NCBI GenBank assembly: GCA_033064195.1
Contig: JARBJD010000204.1
Span: forward strand, 1-64,000
Direction of reading: 5' to 3'
DNA length: 64,000 nucleotides
DNA from: Blattamonas nauphoetae
Lineage: Eukaryota > Preaxostyla > Oxymonadida
Shown here: in pieces, positions 1 through 12,639 of the stretch
Position numbering within the stretch: position 1 is the first letter of the stretch
Layout of the letters: each line of letters starts with the position of its first letter
Notes under the pieces: generated by a model
What the model saw: only the letters and a program-made list of their open reading frames with translations
What the model was told of the DNA's origin: nothing
Databases searched by the model: none
Position numbers and translations under genes: made by a program

Positions 1-44
1 CCTCTTAAAATATTGAGGGGGCACGGGGTAGGATCATGCCACCC

Positions 45-2405
45 ACACCTCTACACCTATCCCCTGGCCCTTTAATCGTGATGATACTCCTCTGTTTTGA
101 GAACTCAGCCTCAAAGCTTCGGAACAATCAAGCATCAAAACAGTTTCTGTCCCTTTGTCGACTTCTGTCAAAGCAGGAAACAATCTGGACGACACAGCAA
201 CCAGACAAGCATGTGCTCTTCTCCAGAATATCGTGCCTGAATCCAATCAGAAATACAAGTTCGAACCACTCCTCTTCAAACTGGTTCCACCCTGATGGAT
301 CTTGTTCTGGGTCGCAGAGTCCATTGGATTGCTCCTCACATCATCCAACAAAGAGCTTGTTCAGGCCACATTGCCGTTCCTGCATCGAATCGTGAACGCA
401 TCGTCCCTCATCATCACTATTCGACTTTACGGTGACAGGATTCTTTAATCTCCTCCCGCTCGCATTTTATGAACAGGAAGTTCATCTTTGTGCCCAATCC
501 GGACTGTATCTGACGAGAATTGTGACAGCATTCATCTTACAGGGTGTCCCATAAGTCTTGGTTTTCAGAATTACGAAAAACGACGCTGTTTTGGAATAAA
601 TCATATTGTGATATGAAGTCATCAGCTCACTTGTCACCTTTGATGAATAAAGGAACCATGAAGGAAATTACCGAACCTTATCCAACACACTCACGATCAC
701 GACAGCAGCCATCTCTAACATTGTGAAGCTGATTTCTTGAGAGATTCTTTGTGAGTGGTTTGCCTTTCTTTGTAACACACTCTGTTGCTTCTCTGAATCT
801 TTCTAGTTGTTCTTCTTCATCTCTGATTGGTCAATCCAAAGTCCGTTTATCATCAATCCTTCGCCATCCAAATATTACATTCATGAGACATTCATCTTAG
901 CCTGTCATTCTCTCTGTTTCTGAGATATGACGAAGCCCAGATATGATTCAGTCTGCCACCTATTCTTAGCGATCATCATAATTCCACTTTTGACTGTCGT
1001 CTCTCGCGTAACCAATTGTACGTATCCAGAACGAATCGAACAGTGGGACGCATTCATTTGAAGCAGCGGAACGTGACAATGAGTGCCATGTGCCAAAATC
1101 CCCAAAACACAATTCTCCTCACTGGCGATGTAAATCGATGACGTCATCCGTCCAGATCTCAAAATAGTCTGTATCTCTCACTCATTTTATCTCTAGTATT
1201 TTCTCTTTATCTGCACCAGATGTCCGATCAGGGCCAATCCACATCAATCGGACACCTGATCCCAAGCCCTGTATTGATTGCGATATATTCAGCCACAACA
1301 AGATATCATCTTTCAGATCGCGAACTGTTCACTTGACATCAATTTAAACGTGAGATGACGTCGATTTTGGATATCTCACATCCTCGTTTTGGACGTCACT
1401 TCCAGAATTGACAGGTATCGTCATCCTCTCTACTCAAAAATACATTCATTCAGACTGTTTTCTTCACTGGACAGCCTTGCCGTTGTTATTTGTCTCCACT
1501 TTTCATGATATGGATGGTTTCAAGTTCGCTCTCGTGGACCAGCTCGCCATTTGCCAAACGCTCTCCATGCCATACATCTTCAGTATCTTGCTTCTCACTG
1601 CCCGAAAGTTATGTGGTTTAACCAAGCTGCCCATATCATTCAGAATAATTGTTGGGGAAAATTTCATGTTTTGGATCGTTCTGTTCTCACTCACATTGAA
1701 CCAATACTCTTCATGTTCATTTTCACAGTGACAGTTGCTCAGAGGATTATGTGAGAAAATGAAGAATCTTAAAACATGAAGTTGATTCCAAGAAGTCAAT
1801 TTTCCAAGATTAATGGGACACCCTGTATCTTCATATTCGTCCAATTCTTATAGATTGTGCTCCAAAACTCATTTCTTTGGACACTTTCCATGAAACCTAC
1901 ACCGACCAGTTCTTCCGTCCCATCAGACTTTCTGGACTTCGTCTGCAAGAATCGACGAAGAATCCATTTTGATGACAACTCTCCTGATTTCTCCGTGCTG
2001 TTACAAACAATTCTCAAATGCTCGCCGTTCATGGAAGAGATGACTCAGTTTGCGCTGTCTTCTTCTTTTGCTGTGGCGTTCACAGACAGCTGTGATTTCT
2101 TCGAACCGAACCTCATGACTATCTTTCTTCAAACACTGAAAGATATCAACTATCTCGGATTCAACTATCAGAATAATCCGATTCAAACACGAAGAAAGCA
2201 GATTATGGCCAAATTGTGCGAAGAAGGCCTTTCCGATGAGATCGAGCTCCACTTCCGAACATCCGACGATACGTACGATCAGCCTGAGGTCTTCCTGGGA
2301 ATGCAGCTGATTGCACTGTTTGGTGGGAACTACTCAATGTGGGCGACAGATGAGGATTATGCGATTCTTCGAAACTTGGCATTTTGGATTGAAGTCGACG
2401 ACTAA
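45..2405 (+). pseudogene. SPFLNW-family helical protein A1, split by a mariner-like element
   Basis: This is the left-arm copy of the intact 34,551-35,654 gene. The 5' part (~60-539) matches A2 from about residue 10 onward but is spread over more than one frame. The 3' part (~1,825-2,405) ends in the same WIEVDD-stop as A2. Between them lies a 1.3 kb transposon with TA duplications. The family is alpha-helical and looks ARM/HEAT-like, and no catalytic motif is visible. With the insertion and additional frameshifts in the 5' half it cannot encode the full protein. A stretch of 182 aa (1,857-2,405) remains open. The function of the family is unknown to me. Confidence 0.8.
540..1824. mobile_element. 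Mariner/Tc1-like DNA transposon, degraded
   Basis: The terminal inverted repeats start CAGGGTGTCCCAT at both ends, and about 20 of the first 22 positions match. The element is flanked by TA on each side (538-539 and 1,825-1,826), the hallmark target duplication of the Tc1/mariner superfamily. The right duplication arm has the uninterrupted sequence (…catcttatcttc…), so the empty site is known. Length 1,285 bp is typical for a full-length mariner. No long open frame remains and I could not place the DDD catalytic motif with confidence, so the transposase is dead. It sits inside pseudogene A1. Confidence 0.85.
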
Positions 2406-2539
2406 AGTTTTCTGTTTCGAACAGCTCATCACGTCCGACACCATCGTCGCGTTCATTCATAACCACTTCAACCGATTCCTTATTTTGATCTGTTTTCAGA
2501 AAGCACGAGGCGTAGTCAAAATTGGGGTGAGATGAGATG

Positions 2540-4900
2540 AAGAAAAGATTTCTTCAGAATCAAGCTGAACAGAAAGGACCTCGAGTATAGAATCTGTGGA
2601 CGAGTTGGCGGAGAGAGATCAACTTGAGGCGGCGAGAGGAGTTCGCGAACTAATACTTGGGTCACACGAGTGTCCTGACGACTTGATTGGATTAGAGGAG
2701 AGGTCATGAGTTCCGAACAGCGCGAACTTCAACATTTGTAGTTTAACAAAATGGTCAAATACAGAATCGGTGGACGAGGTGACATACATTCTGACCCTTT
2801 CATCACTTTTGATGTCGAGAGTGGAGAAGTCGCGTGGAGTGAGAGCTTTGGCGAGAATGATGAATGAGCATCGCTGACAGTTCATTGATGTCGATTGTCT
2901 GTGACGGAGATCAAAGAAATCCCGTCAAACAGTCCAATGGTCTCGGCGACATCAGAGTCGCTCTCTGTTTCGTCTCCATCGTTCTCATTCACTTTCCATC
3001 CTCGGAAACCCACAGCCTCTCGTCGCTGTTGATAGTTGTCGTAGTCTTGGCGAATTGTGCGCTGATTGTTCTTCCTCACAATCCCCCCATCGACGAGATA
3101 CGCAACTCGGTCGAGCAGCCACTTCGACTTCTCTGAAGTGCCGAGTGGGAAGGGAGGGATGTCTGGGAGAGAGGAATCTGAGAAAAAGACGAGAAAAGGA
3201 ATGAGGAACACGAAAACAGAAAGAAGACTCAATCAGAGAAAAGAAGAGTCGCATCCAAAGGACACGACACTTCCGATCAAACACTCCCTCACACCAAACC
3301 TCTCAACACTTCCACCAACGACGTCACCGGCGTGGCTGTCCCAACATTCGGCATCTTCCGCATTCTCCCTCCACCCACTCTCATCGTCTCGCTCAAACTC
3401 GAAGGAGAGCCGGTCGTCGTCTGACTTCGGCAAACGGAATGTCGTCCCCAACCAAAAGAGAGAGATTTGAGGATAAACACGAGAAGACTGTGGAACCATC
3501 CAAAGTCCATCGTTTGGCGAGTTTTCTTCACCTGGCTTGGAGAACCAACACAGAAAGTGCAGCCGGACCAAATCAACAAAGGTGTTCAGGACAATCGAGT
3601 GTCAGCCATCTTTCTGATTCTCATCGTTCGAAGAGGATCTTCACCGATTGGTGTGTTTCTCGATTGTTCATCTTTCGTTCTTTCAACTTCGTGAAGCTCC
3701 CAAGTTAAACGGCAGAACCGACATGTCGATTTTGAAGTGGAGACGTGGCTCGACAAATGAAGAAAGATGGACAGGACACAAATAGAAAGGAGATTCTGTG
3801 GAAAGGGCCAGTGAGAGTGGAGATGAACATTCTGTTGTTGCGAGTTGGATCCGCTTGAAACCCTTCCGACACGCCACCACCTGACACGAACACCTGCCTC
3901 CCCAGAAGAGCCACACTCCAACTGCAAATCCATCCACTCGCTCGCTGCACTTCGGACTTGGCGTCAGACAAATCGAGGGTGAGTTTCGACACTTTCCGAC
4001 ACGTCCAGAATGGACGAAGCTCGTCCCCATCCAACTGGCCGATGTCGACGATCCCGTTTTCCACTGCGACAGAGCAGGCAACGACACCGATTGGGGTTTT
4101 GGGGAAGGCAGAGGATGGGAAGAAGAAGGGAGTGGTGAAGACGAAGTTCCGGTCGGGCGAGGATTCCGAAGCGAGGAGGATTCGGTCGATGGTCAGGTTG
4201 GATTGGTCGGTCTCGCAGGGCCAGCGCAGACGAGAAGAAGGGCACACTCTTCGTCCTCAATTTCGACTGTTTTGGTCCAAATTGCTGGTTGTCCTCGATT
4301 GACCAGCGATGGTGCTGGGGAGTGGGTGGATGACGAGGAGACGAGAATGTTGGGCCTGAACGAACCGTTCAAATGGGTCCATTTCGTTCGATTGAGAACT
4401 GCCAGAGGTCGTTCAGTCTGTTCTCCTCCCCATTCCAGTCAACATCACGTCCACCAAGCACGAACAGACGCTCAAAGTATTCGCAGAATCTCGTGTCTTC
4501 GATGCCTGCTGCAGCTGCAATTCAAGTGTCTGTGTGCTGTTCCCACGAGTGGTCGGGCGGCACAACGGAAAGGGGGGTTGTTCAAGAGCAGTTTCTCCTC
4601 GTTCTTCCCTCCGAACACCCATAATCAGCAAATGCTGAGACACTGCGGTGGGTGACGCGGGGTGTGGGAACATCGTCGATGGAGATGGAGACGAGAGTGG
4701 TTGTTGGGTGGGGATCGAGGGAGATCGAACGTGATCCGCGTTGAGAAGCGGAGTGGCTGCTGAATATCGTTCGAAGGGCGACGAGGGCGAGTTTGCAAGG
4801 GGAGTGCTGGTCGCTTTGCCTCCAAATCCAAGGCACAACGAACTCGGCATTTGCACATGCAAATAAAGCAATCACGAGGGAGGGAAGGGAGTCGGGGGTG
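2540..4900 (-). pseudogene. Kelch-type beta-propeller/membrane protein, left copy, frameshifted
   Basis: This is the mirror copy of 32,060-34,440. A kelch-like signature (LWVFGG) is readable near 4,600 and other VF..GG-type strands near 3,880. A hydrophobic segment (LLSVFVFLIPFLVFF) near 3,200 precedes a polar C-terminal part that ends GISLISVTDNRHQ-stop near 2,882. A further homologous stretch lies downstream to ~2,540. The reading frame changes several times. One shift, just before LWVFGG, is present at the same place in both arms, so decay began before the duplication. I infer a propeller ectodomain plus membrane anchor. The exact family is uncertain. Confidence 0.6.
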
Positions 4901-4909
4901 TGCGGTGAA

Positions 4910-6052
4910 TTAACTTCGAGTAATGTCGGGAGGGGTTGGATCAGAGACAGGATGAGGTGTGAAAGTTCGCTGGTTGTTGTCTGTTTCTATTCTCGTTATC
5001 GAAGGTTCAAGCCCTGCTGGTTGTTCCATGTGATCGATTTTATAACAAGAAAGTTTCCGTTTTTTGTCGTTTTGCAGCATTTCATCGATCATATCGTCGA
5101 TGCCCTCCATTCTCAACATAGAAATCATATTCTTCCACATCTGTCGCTGACCTCCACGGTTCCTGTTCCATTCCCGCTGAGTAGTGTTCATTAAGGACAG
5201 AAAATAAGAGATTGAGATATAGCTTTCGAAGAATGTCAGACAACTTGTGAGCGTGAGAACGATCGGTATATGAAGAATAAAATCCATCGTTGGTCGATAA
5301 TAATGAGATATTTCGAGGAGGTGTGTGAGGAGAAATATAAAGATGGAGGATTGGTTGCCGTCGAGGATCGAATAGCGATTCACGCACAAATGGCATATAT
5401 ACTTCTCCGATGGGACGAGAACTTGCTTCAATATCGTCTCATGAACATATTGTTGTTCACTGCCATCTTCGATTTTGAGTTCGTTCAGTCCAAAAGGAGT
5501 TGCAAGGGTGACAGAATTTTTTATCATTGTGATTAGGTTGACGTGGATATCGACTGTTTCGGTGAATGAAAGTGACACTGGATTGAGATTGATTATGATT
5601 TGAGGGATAAGATCAGCTTTTACGAGGGCATGTCGGAGTTTAGTTGAACACCAAAAGATCAAAGTTCCAAGCATCTTCATTGCTGCTGCGGGTATTGTCT
5701 GACTGGCTGAAGAAACGAGCATCCCAAAGCACTGGACGAAGTTCGTCAACGATTCATCAGTGGTCTGCCCAAAGTTGGTGAGAAAAGCATCTGCTGACGT
5801 TTGATTCTTTGGAATCACAGTTTCGAGAAAGTACAGTGCCGTCGCTTCCAGAGAGTCATCAAGTGTAGGCTGTAACTTCACAGTGGCAACGAGAGATCGA
5901 AAGACAGCTGCTTGGATATGTGGAGATTCACGTGGGCCAGGACGCCAATTCAGAAAAGGAGAACAGTCTGGTGAATATGAAAAGAAGTGTGAAGAGATAC
6001 CAGAGCAAGGAGATTCAGTGGATGAGGATGTGTTCGTGTCTAAACCAGTCAT
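4910..6052 (-). CDS. SPFLNW-family helical protein B1 (380 aa)
   Basis: An intact frame starts MTGLDTNTSSSTESPCSG and carries the family motif SPFLNWRPGPRE at about residues 33-44. Leucine-rich helical segments follow, resembling ARM/HEAT solenoids. There is no signal peptide, transmembrane segment or catalytic motif. It is the mirror paralogue of B2 (30,884-31,951), which starts with the same residues, and that agreement supports the chosen start. B1 has a longer C-terminus because the two genes diverge after the MLQ(N/Y)DK region. It ends at TAA beside the kelch pseudogene. The biochemical role is unknown; a protein-binding scaffold is an inference from the helical composition. Confidence 0.8.
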   Translation of the reverse strand: MTGLDTNTSSSTESPCSGISSHFFSYSPDCSPFLNWRPGPRESPHIQAAVFRSLVATVKLQPTLDDSLEATALYFLETVIPKNQTSADAFLTNFGQTTDESLTNFVQCFGMLVSSASQTIPAAAMKMLGTLIFWCSTKLRHALVKADLIPQIIINLNPVSLSFTETVDIHVNLITMIKNSVTLATPFGLNELKIEDGSEQQYVHETILKQVLVPSEKYICHLCVNRYSILDGNQSSIFIFLLTHLLEISHYYRPTMDFILHIPIVLTLTSCLTFFESYISISYFLSLMNTTQREWNRNRGGQRQMWKNMISMLRMEGIDDMIDEMLQNDKKRKLSCYKIDHMEQPAGLEPSITRIETDNNQRTFTPHPVSDPTPPDITRS

Positions 6053-6863
6053 TTTTTCTGATTCCGAGTCGGATCACTCGTTATGGGTCTTTGAATAGAA
6101 AAGATGAAAGAAAGAGTTTGAGATGAAACCGATAGGAAATATTGAGAATTCATACATGGATGAGTGGATTGATGACATGAAATCATCGAATGCTTCGCTA
6201 GAATGCTTGTTTCCATTCAAAACCAAAACAGGAGACGTTTAGTCAAGAACGCCAAAACGAGCAGCCACAATATCGTGTGTGGTGAGGAGAGAGGCAGAGT
6301 GAACGAGAGGGCGTGAGTGGCGATGGAGGAGGGATAGAGAATGGCCATCTCATCGCCTGTAACGAGTTCTGCATTTGGATCGATTGCAGTTCATTCCCAA
6401 ACTGTTCGCGATCATCAACGAACGAAGACTCACATTCACTCCTTTCGGTGATGAGTGGTGGTGAAGGACGGTTCGTTCGAGACTGTCTCTGAACCCCTCT
6501 CGTTCCAGTGCCTGCAACAAGACGATCCCGTTCTGCTCTGTTTCGTCTCCTCCTGCTTTCCACGTGTTGAGAGTGTCGGAGAAGAACCAGTGGATGAATT
6601 GATTGGTGTCATCGTGCTCAACTTCGGTGAGGAGTGATTGGAAGATTGTTGGGATGTGGGATGAACAGACAAAACAGAGTGAGGGCTGGTGATTCGGAGA
6701 TAATTGAAAGATTGTTGAGAGCAATCGTAAAGTCGCTTTGTATTCTTCGATCCATGACATCAGGTGACGATTCCGACTGATCTGGACGAGAGAGGGTTCC
6801 ATTGCGATCAACGCGTCGTGCAGCACCAGATTTCGGATGGATTGAGGGTCAATGGTGGAAGTG

Positions 6864-6951
6864 GGTTAAGTATAGGCGCAGATCCGATTTTCGCTACGCG
6901 CAGATCCAAAAAATCGGATACGCGCAGATCCAAATGGATACACGCAGATCT
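6864..6951 (+). repeat. E1 left terminal inverted repeat with four iterons
   Basis: It pairs with 14,271-14,359. Four boxes read TAGGCGCAGATC, TACGCGCAGATC, TACGCGCAGATC and TACACGCAGATC, separated by short AT-rich spacers. The arrangement suggests repeated transposase-binding sites (inference). Confidence 0.9.
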
Positions 6952-7290
6952 ATACTTTTGTTGTTTCTGTTCGAATTTATGGCTGGTGATTGTGTCAGAA
7001 AACTTCAATACGGACTGATTTACTCTCACACATCTTTCAGAATAACAAATCGATTGAAAAAAGTTGATAAATTGAGCAAGGTGATTCCAAAACAATGACT
7101 GTCGCAAATTGCGATTTGAAGATACTGCTCTGGATGAAATATTGAAATTTCTGGTTGTGATCCATGATAATGCTAATATTCCCGAATACAGTGACAAAGA
7201 ACAAGTGTTATGGAGTGTTTTTGCCTTCGGCATTGGAGGCGAACAAGTTGACAGTATAGCGGCTTCTATTGGATCATACAGATTCAAAAG
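6952..7290. other. E1 left internal segment, unidentified
   Basis: This is AT-richer than the surrounding host sequence. A plus-strand open stretch (7,109-7,411) starts MRFEDTALDEILKFLVVIHD and contains EWWIELFERF. Its composition looks protein-like, but it overlaps the start of the ASH-gene remnant and I cannot assign it. It may be what is left of an element-encoded protein. No DDE or zinc-finger motif is visible. Confidence 0.4.
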
Positions 7291-7858
7291 AATGGAGTGG
7301 TGGATTGAACTGTTCGAGAGGTTTCAGAATTGGCCAGATCGCGGCTCTCCAATCTCCACGTTTGGCTCGAGCGCTTCAGCAACAACGGAGACGCTCTGCT
7401 GGACGAGTTGATGGTGACAACGAGGAGAATCTGCCCTCCGATCGGGATGGGTCCTGTGAGAGGAACGACAGAGAGGGAGGGATCTGTCTTCTCGACAAAG
7501 AAGCAGACATTCGACTCGATCTGCTTCTCTATAAATTCCGCTCTGCCCTCAGAAACCTCGCCGATGATGCGGAGGTTCTCGACTGAATGTCAGGCGGCTT
7601 GAAGTGGGATGGTCGTCTGCTCGGCGAGGATGGTCTCGAGAGGAACATGGACCAGACAGTCTGTCTGGATGCCCTCGCCCTCTTTGATGTACGAGCCGTG
7701 CATGATGACGCTGGCTGGCGGGAGCTGCACCACTCGCGCGTCTGTGGAGGAGTTGCCGAGGAGAGCAGTCTGGTCCATTTCCCAGTGGAAGTTGGCTGGG
7801 TGGTTTCCAGGATTGGTGATGTTGAATGTTTCGCCCACACAGCGACTGATGTTGGAGG

Positions 7859-7943
7859 AAGGTGTTCCTTACTCTCACACCACTACCAAACCAGGGTTAC
7901 CAACTCCTGAGTCTGGCGAAGTGAAACCATGGGTGGCCGATCC
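7859..7943 (+). repeat. DIRS left terminal inverted repeat
   Basis: This matches the reverse complement of 12,640-12,705 over ~60 bp (…GGTGGCCGATCC inward end). Its outermost ~50 bp is also complementary to 12,257-12,308 in the internal region. Confidence 0.88.
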
Positions 7944-7944
7944 A

Positions 7945-9186
7945 TCAATGGAACTCTCCAACGAGAAAACCATTGCTACGGAAACTGACGAACTATCTGC
8001 AAGGCAATTGAACCAAGACGTTCTCCTTGCAGTTGTGAATCAGATTTCGCATCTTATTCCGAGCCTGGCAAATCAACCGTCGACACCACCTGATTTGTCA
8101 TCGAGGACTGTACTATCACAATCAACACCAATAGTTGAATCGAACAGTCGTCCTTCTTATGAAACTATGCCTGTCATACAGAAAAGCAAACGTCAAACTG
8201 CGGATTCGACACCTCATCATCATCATCATGTGGTCCCAAAAAGATCGAAGTCCGTGCATTCCCGTCGTCGAAAAGGACGGCAATCGAGGCGAGACGAATC
8301 AACTTCGGGTACCAACAGTTCAATTTCGTACTCGTCTTCACCATCATATGACTCCGGCTCGGACACACCTTCGGGAAGATCTATCGATTCAGATTGCAGC
8401 GGAACATTTTCAAGGCAGCATACTACTTCAAGAAGAAAAAGAGATCGGAATCAACTACGAAAAAAGAGGTTAGTGACATCCAGACGTGATGACAGACATG
8501 ATCACAGCAGTCTCCTTCACTACAACAGACAGAGTCAAGAAAAGTTTAGAAAGCGGATAAGACGAGATATTAAGAAGATAGAACCAACATTTTCCGACAA
8601 TTGGTTACAAGCTGCTCTACCAACACAGCAACGGGATGTGGCAAACGCATCCACGTCACATATGAAACATATCCTCGGAATACCAACAGAAATCGCAGCA
8701 AACAGCCAACTTCTTACAGAATTCCAAAGAATTCAAGATCAGGCCCTAAGGACATCATCACAGTCAAGCCTGTCATCGATCGCAAGAATGGCTGAAGCCT
8801 ACGACATGGTCTGTCGAGGTGAGCCTGAAAAACACATTCTAAACCTCATCACACAATCAATAGTCGACTCAGCGGACGCGGCGACATGTTGTGAGTACGG
8901 TCGATACGTGAATCCAGCAAATTACAATCGCGTCTCCACGATCCTTGGATTGACGCAGCCGATCAACACGGCTTCGGATCTACTACTCCCGCCCAATCAA
9001 GCAAATTCATACCCTCCATCGATAACTTTATCTTCGTTGCCACCGCCACAGCAAGCGTATTCATTCCAACCAATCCCTTCAACACAAGGGTTTTTCTCCC
9101 CACGAGGGGGGACGGGCCACCCCCCGACTCAAACAAAGGGCCCCCACAACCGTCAATCGTTCAAGCAGCCACCAAGACGCAACTAG
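7945..9186 (+). other. DIRS part: gag-like region
   Basis: This open region follows the left repeat. It is rich in Ser, Arg and Gln with a basic, histidine-containing middle section. It has the position and composition of the first (gag-like) region of DIRS elements. No diagnostic motif was recognised, so the name rests on position. Confidence 0.65.
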
Positions 9187-9249
9187 TCAGTCACTGTGCG
9201 ACGCCGGGTCGGCTTCTCAATGCAATCGCGGAGTGGACGAGGATTGGAG

Positions 9250-11050
9250 GGCGAGAGCGTGTGGAGAAGGGGGCACAATGGAAGTGGAAAGACGAGGAAT
9301 CAGTCAAGAGGTTACAGGAAGTGCCATGGGCTCCCCAGTTCAAGGGCAATGCAGTGGAGACCCAAGCATATCGAATCTTATTGGAGGAGGAAATAAAGAC
9401 GGGTGTGGTTGTCCCGGTGCAACTGACGGAGGTCGCCCTCTCCTACACACCTTCCTGGTCCCGAAACCAGGGGGGAAGTGGCGCAAGATCCTAAATGCCA
9501 CTCCCTGAACTCCGAACTCACCATCGAACACTTCAAAATGGAGGATATCTCCACAGCAGTTCATTTCATCAACCAATCGTCTTGGTTGACCAGCATCGAC
9601 ATCAAGAACGCATACCAGCACATCATTGTCCCTCCTCATCTCCGCCGCTTCCTGTGCTTTCAATTCCAAAACCAATTCTATCAGTATGTGGGGATGCCGT
9701 TCGGGTTAGCGACGGCTCCACGAACCTTCACAAAGGTAATGCGAATTGCGGTGAAATCATTGAGGGAGGCTCTCCAGATTCCAGTAATTGCATATCTGGA
9801 CGATCTTCTTCTGATTTGTCGGGACGAGATGGAATCACAATCGAAAACAGAGCTCGCAATGAGGATGTTGATGACTCTCGGGTTTCAAATGTCTCTCGAC
9901 AAGTGCCAGATTGTTCCATCGCAGCAGATCGAATATCTTGGGTGGAGAATCGATTCGACGAATCAATCACTATCAATCACTCCAAAGAGACAGTCTCGAC
10001 TCCTCAATATGCTCAGAGTTGCCAAAGCACAAGCTTTCAACAGATCAGTTGTTCCTGTTCGGTATCTCGCGCAGATAATTGGAAACCTGAACCATCTCAG
10101 GACAGTGATCCCAGAAGCCAGCTTGTTTCTTCTGAAGATGATCAAAACCAAGGACGAAGCAGTAGGACAGGGAGGTTGGTTGTCCAATGCCATTCTAACA
10201 CCAGCACTGATCGGGAGATGACCTTTTGGTCGACCCGGATCACCACGAACACACCGAAGACGTTCGAGGTCATCACACCTCAGGCCTGTCTCATAACGGA
10301 TGCGAGCCCAACAGGATGGGGCTGTGTGGTCGAGATCTCAGGCGAAGAGACATACTTTCACGGAGAGTGGACACAGAAACAGAGAGAGGAGACTTCGAAT
10401 TGGAAAGAAACAGCTGCAGTGCGGTTTGCTGTTCTCACGGCGTCTCGACTATTGAAGGACAATCGCATATCAGCCATTCTGATCAAGAGCGACAACACGA
10501 CAGCCGTATACAACTTGAAGAAGATGAGAGCAGGACCAACGTTGTGTCACATCACACGGAAGACCCTTCGGACAATCAAGGAAGTGGGTCTATTGGTCGC
10601 AGACATCCAACATATCCCAGGAGTGGAGAACTGCAAAGCGGATGCTCTCTCCCGATTACACCCACAAGCCGAGTACCAGCTACAGAAAACAGCGCTTCAA
10701 CTGCTCCACGATCGATGGTGCTTCGATCCGCAAATCGATCTTTTCGCCTCAAGTCGGAATACTCAATGTCAAAGATACTTCTCACTCTACGAGGACGAAG
10801 GGGCAGTAGGAACGAATGCCCTCACAGTGAATTGGACGGGGATGAACTTCCCACTTATTCATCCTCCGATCTTAGTGATACCTCAGGTTTTGAGGAAACT
10901 GATGATCGAACCAGTGACGATGGGGGTTCTGATTACACCCAACTGGCAGAATCAGACATGGTCACAGCTTCTGAAGGAATTGGAGGAGGAAGCCTTCGAA
11001 CTCGGAGAATATTGTACGATGACAATGAAGACAGACCTGGAATCGGAAGC
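9250..11050 (+). other. DIRS part: reverse transcriptase and RNase H
   Basis: The reverse transcriptase shows SIDIKNAYQHI, GMPFGLATAPRTF and the YLDD catalytic box near 9,795. RNase H shows CLITDASPTGWGC, a glutamate near WKETAA, the SDNTTA strand and ENCKADALSRL. These motif forms are typical of the DIRS/Ngaro reverse-transcriptase lineage. Confidence 0.85.
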
Positions 11051-11099
11051 GAGCCTGCCCCCAGGGACGGTTCGCGCTTCTTTACTGGGCAAGAGAACC

Positions 11100-12166
11100 T
11101 GGCAGGACTCCTCTACTTTCGAGAGCTCTGCGATCTTGGAAGAATAGACCAGAAGGTGAGGGAGGTGGAGGAACACAGATATAAGAACCGTGGTCCGTGG
11201 ATGCGAGCTTGGAAGCTGTTCAAGCTGTTTTGCGAAGACAAAGGTCATCCACCAGCTGTGTTGATCAACAGGAAAACAAACATTGAGGCAATATTATGTA
11301 GTTTCGTTATGCATCTCTCTCAACAATTCCCTCCGCCTCATCAACTTGCACACGTTGCCGTTGTCAAGGTTGTTCAATCCCTTGGTCTGTTCCACCCGTG
11401 TCTACACAGCAGACAATCACATCTTCAATCTTTCAGGAAGGTCTTTGAACGTAACCACCCCAAAAGAAAGTCAAAGCGCCACTACACAGTGATATGGAAT
11501 GTGGACCTGATCCTCTCATGGGTCCAGAAGAACGCAGAGCAAGCGAAGAACGACACATCACTCCAACAGTTGCGAACATTCATCCTCACACTCGCCACAA
11601 CGATGTGCAGAAGAGAAGAGATCGTGAATTTATGTTGGAAGGACGTGTGTTTCGTCGAGGTGTCGGAACACATCCCAGAATCCTTCGCCACTATCTCCAT
11701 CCACCCAAAACAGAATCAAACAGAAGCCGATTTGCGGTTTGTTAGAGACGAGGGTGATGAGTCGTTCTCTCCTTTCGTCGCACTCTCACTGCACAGAAAG
11801 AACATGCTCGACGAGCATCAGAAGAACCCTCAGAACGGATCGTTTGACGAACAAAGAGTGTGGAAGAGCTTCAAGACAGGCTCTCCGTTGAAGATGACAG
11901 AAATTGCTGCGGGGCTGAAGAGTGTTCTGGCAGAGATAGGGGTCCCAGAGGAGTACGGACCGTACAGTATCAAACATGCCGCAGTGAGTTACTTGAGACG
12001 AGTGGTGAGAGTTCCTCTCGAACTCTTGAACGGGTATGTGGGATGGTCGGCAAGATCCACCATCGCCGATGATTATTACTCTTCACCAGTCCTCATTGGA
12101 CTCACAGCTCCGCCACTGTCTGACAGTTGGTGGCAGCCCCTCAGGGGGCACGGCCAGAAGAAATAG
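11100..12166 (+). other. DIRS part: tyrosine recombinase
   Basis: The C-terminal part of the open region ending at 12,166 shows TMCRREEIVNLCW (first catalytic arginine), YSIKHAAVSYLRR (second box) and GWSARSTIADDYY (tyrosine region). This enzyme replaces the DDE integrase of LTR elements and classifies the element as DIRS order. Confidence 0.8.
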
Positions 12167-12256
12167 CTTGACGAAATTACCAAGCCGAAGAAGACATCTT
12201 TCTTTGTTTTCATCATTTTCTTTTATCTTGCCTTCCTGTTTCTTCTCCTTTCAATA

Positions 12257-12335
12257 CTCAGGAGTTGGTAACCCTGGTTTGGTAGTGGTGTGAGAGTAAG
12301 GAACACCTTTCTACCAAACCAGTGCTTACCAACAT
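12257..12335 (+). repeat. DIRS internal complementary region
   Basis: The first ~51 bp complement the left terminus (7,861-7,911). The following ~25 bp complement the right terminus (~12,680-12,705). In DIRS-group elements this region is believed to template the junction of a circular intermediate. Confidence 0.88.
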
Positions 12336-12639
12336 TTAGATCTGCCACACAACAGTAGGAAAGATCAGGATTGCGTTTTCGTTTGAATGCTGCAGTAGAG
12401 GCGGCTCTATCAATACATCTTCATGTAGTTCCACTTCACATTGTCCTTTTGGACTTCTCAGTTTCCTCCAGTTTTTGTTCCCCGTTGGGGATTTCTGGAA
12501 CAATAGACCCAACTCCTCTCTTTTTTGCTTATCAACCACCCTTTCGAGGGTAGAACCGACACTGTGACCCTTGAGTCCCTTGTCGGGATACTTTTTTATT
12601 TTAGAACAGACAAATTGTTTTCTCATTGTTTGTTCAGGT

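Noticed and set aside
540-1824. Host genes inside the mariner-like element
   Set aside because: Short open stretches on both strands lie within the TIR-bounded unit, are absent from the mirror arm, and lack protein-like conservation.
7587-7910. Plus-strand open reading stretches over the ASH gene
   Set aside because: These are antisense shadows; the minus-strand translation shows the recognisable ASH beta-sandwich pattern.
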